This document shows, piece after piece, positions 5,341-7,432 of a stretch of 7,432 nt of DNA (the stretch's first letter is position 1; each line of letters starts with the position of its first letter). The notes under the pieces are model-generated. The model was not told the DNA's origin and did no database searches. It saw only the letters and a program-made list of their open reading frames with translations. Origin of the DNA: DATBLE01 sp050258035 (GTDB taxonomy: Bacteria; Actinomycetota; Thermoleophilia; Gaiellales; Gaiellaceae). A program made the position numbers and the translations under genes. The stretch lies in the NCBI GenBank assembly GCA_050258035.1, contig JBLMYA010000070.1, positions 1-7,432 on the forward strand, read 5' to 3'.

Positions 5341-5730
5341 CTAGGCAAGAGCCTTTGCTTTGAGCTGCTCGTACTCGGTCTGGGAGATCGCACCGCTGTC
5401 CAGCAGCTTCTTCGCCTCGGCGATCTGCTGTGCGGAGCCGTTCGAGCCGGCGACCGACTTGACGTAATCGTCCATCTGCGCCTGCTGCGCCTGCGCCTGC
5501 TCGAGGTTCCGCTCGCCGATCTTGTGCCCCTGGGAGATCAGGTACACGAAGCAGCCGAGAAACGGCAGGAAGATCACGAAGATCGACCAGGCCGCCTTCC
5601 CCCAGCCGCTGATGTCCTTGCGGCGGAACAGGTCGCCGAAGACGGCGAAGAGCAGCCAGAAGAACAGAATCCAGGCGAAGAAGACAAGCATCGTCCACAT
5701 CACCTGGCCGAACGCGTATCCGAGAAGCAT
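5341..5730 (-). CDS. SHOCT-domain membrane protein with phospholipase-D N-terminal-like (PLDc_N) helices
   Basis: The product has 129 residues. Helix 1 (about 8–31, MWTMLVFFAWILFFWLLFAV) and helix 2 (about 46–66, WSIFVIFLPFLGCFVYLIS) match the two-helix PLDc_N-type hairpin, including the FLPFLGxFVYLI core. A glutamine-rich charged linker (about 70–95) leads to a SHOCT domain at about 100–128 (QQIAEAKKLLDSGAISQTEYEQLKAKAL). SHOCT domains are short C-terminal helices, often in membrane proteins and thought to mediate oligomerisation. The start at 5730 is set by GGAGGTG five bases before the ATG; frames extending further upstream are ignored. It is the first gene of a three-gene minus-strand cluster and presumably carries its promoter, with a dyad about 65–90 bases upstream. 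No enzymatic residues are visible; it probably acts as a small membrane organiser. Confidence 0.88.
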   Translation of the reverse strand: MLLGYAFGQVMWTMLVFFAWILFFWLLFAVFGDLFRRKDISGWGKAAWSIFVIFLPFLGCFVYLISQGHKIGERNLEQAQAQQAQMDDYVKSVAGSNGSAQQIAEAKKLLDSGAISQTEYEQLKAKALA

Positions 5731-5735
5731 CGTTT

Positions 5736-5742
5736 CACCTCC
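5736..5742 (-). promoter_or_regulatory. Ribosome binding site of the SHOCT gene
   Basis: GGAGGTG on the minus strand is a near-complete anti-16S match, separated by AAACG from the ATG at 5730. It settles the start, since the frame stays open for another 240 bases upstream. Confidence 0.85.
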
Positions 5743-5766
5743 AGGTTTGGGTCGGAGAACCGGCCA

Positions 5767-5822
5767 GTTCGAACACAGGGCGCGCTCTGTTGGCAGTTCG
5801 AGCATCGTCGATCCGAACTGCC
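5767..5822. promoter_or_regulatory. Candidate operator: 9-bp-arm dyad plus palindromic half-site upstream of the SHOCT operon
   Basis: GGCAGTTCG (5792–5800) and CGAACTGCC (5814–5822) form perfect inverted arms around 13 bases. A third related site, the 8-bp palindrome GTTCGAAC (5767–5774), lies 25 bases nearer the SHOCT start. All three share AGTTCG or its complement. The cluster sits 37–92 bases upstream of the start codon at 5730, where promoter and operator are expected. I could not place a confident -10/-35 pair on the minus strand. It suggests control by a dimeric regulator. The spacing differs from the CGAAC-N4-GTTCG LexA box, so I do not call it an SOS site. Confidence 0.4.
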
Positions 5823-5944
5823 CGTACATCGTTGTTTTCCCGCAAGGAGACGTCGGGAGAGCTGCACGCGGTTCGGCGACAAGGCGCTCCTTCGTGGGGC
5901 CAACGGCCACTCCGGCTGCCATGGGACAAACTCCCGGTGATGTT

Positions 5945-6016
5945 TCAGCTGGCCTCGCTGAAGGCTTCATCGACCGACTCCAGAGCGAGCAAGACGAACA
6001 TCACGAGCAGGGCCCA
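5945..6016 (-). pseudogene. Possible C-terminal remnant of a membrane protein, antisense to the DedA scar's left edge
   Basis: On the minus strand a frame reads HWALLVMFVLLALESVDEAFSEAS and ends at TGA (5945–5947). It has the character of a transmembrane helix followed by an acidic tail, whereas the opposite strand reads as S/T/R/K-rich noise. No plausible start or ribosome site serves it: the frame stays open upstream only to a stop at about 6093, across DNA that codes for the DedA remnant on the other strand. I do not recognise the family. A chance hydrophobic frame cannot be excluded. Confidence 0.25.
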
Positions 6017-6020
6017 GTGA

Positions 6021-6239
6021 CTGTTCGGGTTGCCGATCCCTGGCGAGACCGCCTTGATCGCCTGGGCAACCCTCGTCGGCCTGACCTCGTACTACCTCGG
6101 AGACGCTGTCGCGAAGGCAATCGGAACCTACGGGCTCATCGCCGCAGGAGGAGCCGGGATCCTGGCCGCGGCCGGGTTCTTCATCGTGCGTCGCCTCGAA
6201 AGAAGAGTCGTGGAGGAGGACTCCCGCCCGCCGCAGTAG
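6021..6239 (+). pseudogene. DedA-family (SNARE-associated/VTT) membrane protein remnant with internal deletion
   Basis: The frame follows an in-frame TGA (6018–6020) and reads FGLPIPGETALIA, the hallmark of the DedA N-terminal region. It continues directly into WATLVGLTSYYLGDAVAKAIG, then GLIAAGGAGILAAAGFFIVRR and ERRVVEE, which look like the last part of a DedA protein. Family members are usually about 200 residues; only about 72 codons remain. The central region, with the acidic and arginine residues thought to matter for lipid transport, is absent. The only possible start, TTG at 6030, has no ribosome site. I read it as a decayed gene with a large in-frame deletion at about 6060. The alternative, a genuine short two-helix protein, is less likely. 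The NTF2-like gene begins 10 bases after its stop. Confidence 0.6.
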
Positions 6240-6249
6240 GGTCTTCTTC

Positions 6250-6642
6250 ATGACGGTCCAGGAGTGGGCAGAGGCCTACGCGCAGGCATGGCGCGACCGG
6301 GACGCCGACGCAGCGGCGACGCTGTTCACGGACGACTGCCTCTACCGCGACCATCCCCTCCGGGAGGCGCACCGCGGCGCAGAGGGCGTCCGCTCCTACT
6401 GGGCGACCGTCACCTCGACACAGGACCGCGTCGACGTACGGATGGGCAGGCCCGTCGAGTCGTCGGATGGGCGGCGGGCTGCGGTCGAGTTCTGGGTGAG
6501 AATGCTGAGCGGCGGCGCCGAGGTGACGTTGATCGGAATCCTGTTCCTCCGTTTCGCCGGGGACGGGCGCTGCCGGGAGCTGCGCGAGACGTGGCTCTTC
6601 GAGCCGGGCGACCATGCCCCGCACGACGGCTGGGGCGGCTGA
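6250..6642 (+). CDS. NTF2-like / SnoaL-like family protein
   Basis: The product has 130 residues, a typical length for the nuclear transport factor 2-like cone fold. It begins MTVQEWAEAYAQAWRDRDADAAATLFTDDCLYRDHP, the family's opening helix pair (A-W-R-D-R-D-A-D-A) followed by L-F-x-D-D-x-x-Y-R-D-H-P. It then has RGAEGVRSYWATVTSTQDRVDVRMG and ends in beta strands AAVEFWVRMLSGGAEVTLIGILFLRFAGDGRCRELRETWLFEP. The fold hosts isomerases, hydrolases, cyclases and non-catalytic proteins, so no reaction can be named. It is cytoplasmic, with no signal peptide. The ATG is preceded by AGGG eight bases upstream, overlapping the stop of the DedA remnant. It was perhaps once cotranscribed with DedA. Confidence 0.85.
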   Translation: MTVQEWAEAYAQAWRDRDADAAATLFTDDCLYRDHPLREAHRGAEGVRSYWATVTSTQDRVDVRMGRPVESSDGRRAAVEFWVRMLSGGAEVTLIGILFLRFAGDGRCRELRETWLFEPGDHAPHDGWGG

Positions 6643-6802
6643 GCGCGCCCGACCCCGGGTCGCCTTCGGCTCGGCCGTGACCACAGTGCTCGACGTCCGC
6701 GCCGCCCGTCCATCTGCGAGTAGGTCAGCCCGCGGCTCGAGCAGAGCGTGGATCCGCATGTACTACCCACTGGCGTCCGAGCGCCGGCCGCGGCCTCGAG
6801 TG

Positions 6803-6829
6803 TTGCGACCCTCGGCCGGCGGTTATATG
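6803..6829 (+). promoter_or_regulatory. Weak candidate promoter for the secreted protein gene
   Basis: TTGCGA matches the -35 consensus at four of six bases and TATATG the -10 at four of six, with a 15-base spacer that is shorter than ideal. TATATG stands out as an AT island in GC-rich sequence. This is suggestive only. Confidence 0.25.
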
Positions 6830-6899
6830 GTCGCGGCCTCCTGGCCCCAACAGGCTGCGTCGAGGCGTGGTCTGGAGTCAGGAGGGGAGGGGACTCACG

Positions 6900-6906
6900 A
6901 AAGGAG
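6900..6906 (+). promoter_or_regulatory. Ribosome binding site of the secreted protein gene
   Basis: AAAGGAG is followed by six bases and the ATG at 6913. It decides the start: the frame is open upstream to 6748, but only this ATG has a good site and yields a signal peptide at the extreme N-terminus. Confidence 0.8.
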
Positions 6907-6912
6907 CCTGGC

Positions 6913-7377
6913 ATGGTTCGCTACAGAAGGGCAGTGCTCGTCTCGCTCGCAGTCTTTGCGACGATGGGCATCACTGCCGCCGGCGCAGACGCGCCGACCA
7001 TCACCGGTTATCCCAACCAGATCAGGAAGGTGAATCTGGACGGGTACGTGCTCCAGACGAGCTACTCGCTGGGCGCCAACACCGGGTTCACGTTCCAGCA
7101 GACGTACGGACCGAAGACCGTGTCCGCTCACGCAGTGCCCGACAACGGCCAGCGCTTCGTCTCCAACTACGTCGCGATGCCGGTCGGAAACAAGATGCTG
7201 ATGGTCACCTGGTACCTCGACGACGGCACGATCACGGATGTGTTCGTCATGAACTTCCAGACGGGCGTCGTCTCCGACGTGGCTCCGCACCCGGACCCAC
7301 CGAACGGCCCGAGCCCGCCCAGCCTGGGCACGGTGAAGGTGCTGGCGCAGGGCGCGAGCCGGATTCCTCCTCCCTAG
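6913..7377 (+). CDS. Secreted protein, possibly MoaF-like / calycin-type beta-barrel
   Basis: The product has 154 residues. MVRYRRAVLVSLAVFATMGI followed by TAAGADA is a classic signal peptide: arginine-rich start, hydrophobic core, small residues, and likely cleavage at about residues 24–27. No lipobox Cys is present, so it should be secreted. The mature part is strand-rich: GYVLQTSYSLGANTGFTFQQTYG, RFVSNYVAMP, KMLMVTWYLDDGTITDVFVMNFQTGVVSDV. The arrangement 'MLMVTWYLDDGT…VFVMNFQTGVV' resembles the C-terminal half of MoaF or phenolic-acid-decarboxylase-type calycins. This is fold-level resemblance only, and no active-site residues can be named. The C-terminus is proline-rich (PHPDPPNGPSPPS, then IPPP). 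It appears to be transcribed alone and ends 26 bases before the poly-G run. Confidence 0.75.
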   Translation: MVRYRRAVLVSLAVFATMGITAAGADAPTITGYPNQIRKVNLDGYVLQTSYSLGANTGFTFQQTYGPKTVSAHAVPDNGQRFVSNYVAMPVGNKMLMVTWYLDDGTITDVFVMNFQTGVVSDVAPHPDPPNGPSPPSLGTVKVLAQGASRIPPP

Positions 7378-7403
7378 ATCGGTCGACCTCCGTCCACAGG
7401 CGT

Positions 7404-7432
7404 GGGGGGGGGGGGGGGGGGGGGGGGGGGGG
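7404..7432. repeat. Terminal homopolymer of 29 G, probable sequencing or assembly artefact
   Basis: The window ends in an uninterrupted run of G after ACAGGCGT. Two-colour sequencing chemistries report absent signal as G, which gives such tails at read ends. A real 29-base G tract would be very unusual in a bacterial chromosome. It should not be interpreted biologically, and the sequence just before it is the true assembled edge. Confidence 0.85.

Larger units (their letters stand above)
6643..6912. other. Intergenic region upstream of the secreted protein gene
   Basis: These 270 bases show no coding signal of their own. A frame extending the downstream gene to 6748 is open but lacks a ribosome site, and its residues are arginine- and proline-rich. 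A weak promoter candidate is TTGCGA (6803–6808), a 15-base spacer, and TATATG (6824–6829), about 84 bases before the start codon. A purine-rich stretch leads into the ribosome site at 6900–6906. I see no terminator hairpin after the NTF2-like gene. Confidence 0.4.

Noticed and set aside
5767..5822. LexA/SOS box
   Set aside because: Actinobacterial SOS boxes have CGAAC, four bases, then GTTCG. Here the arms are in the opposite order with 13 bases between them, or directly abutting in the 8-bp palindrome.
6748..6912. Upstream extension of the secreted protein gene
   Set aside because: There is no ribosome site at 6748, and the extension would bury the signal peptide; AAAGGAG six bases before the ATG at 6913 is decisive.

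Overview
The window is one high-GC stretch that reads as actinobacterial. The gene content points to a soil lineage near Thermoleophilia (Gaiellales or Solirubrobacterales): a cyclase–ATPase–TPR giant protein, a SHOCT membrane protein beside a cysteine-free carboxymuconolactone-decarboxylase-like protein and a two-helix Usp-like protein, and frequent TTG starts. This taxonomic reading is inference. The final 29 bases are an unbroken run of G, which suggests a contig end spoiled by a sequencing artefact.

Left part (1–690). A lipoprotein gene with a TolB/PD40-type propeller blade runs off the left edge on the minus strand; it starts at a TTG and has a clear lipobox. Upstream of it are a 21-bp dyad, a doubtful 37-codon frame, and a cluster of helically phased direct repeats. 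The cluster ends next to an orphan 3' portion of a tRNA-Lys(CTT) gene (649–690) that has no 5' half. This layout looks like the distal attachment junction of an element integrated in a tRNA gene. By the usual polarity, the DNA left of the fragment would be element and the DNA right of it chromosome. The left 360 bases are about 62% GC by my count, against 72–77% in sampled 60-base lines of the cyclase gene.

Middle (784–4229). One large minus-strand gene encodes a 1037-residue regulator: zinc ribbon, class III nucleotide cyclase domain, AAA-type ATPase, then TPR helices. A 46-bp direct repeat (40/46 identical) lies on each side of it, at 593–638 and 4032–4077, with a shorter third copy at 4130–4145.

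Right-middle (4230–5730). Three minus-strand genes are spaced like an operon, in the order SHOCT membrane protein, CMD-like protein, Usp-like membrane protein. A strong GC-rich hairpin lies between the second and third. A dyad with an extra half-site lies upstream of the first gene. The operon's job is unknown to me; the families fit envelope or stress functions.

Right part (5945–7432). The next plus-strand coding stretch is a DedA-type remnant in which an N-terminal motif is joined directly to the C-terminal helices, leaving no core. Opposite its left edge is a possible tail of another membrane protein. Then come an intact NTF2/SnoaL-like gene and a secreted protein that may have a MoaF-type calycin fold. 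I found no CRISPR array, insertion sequence, transposase or rRNA.
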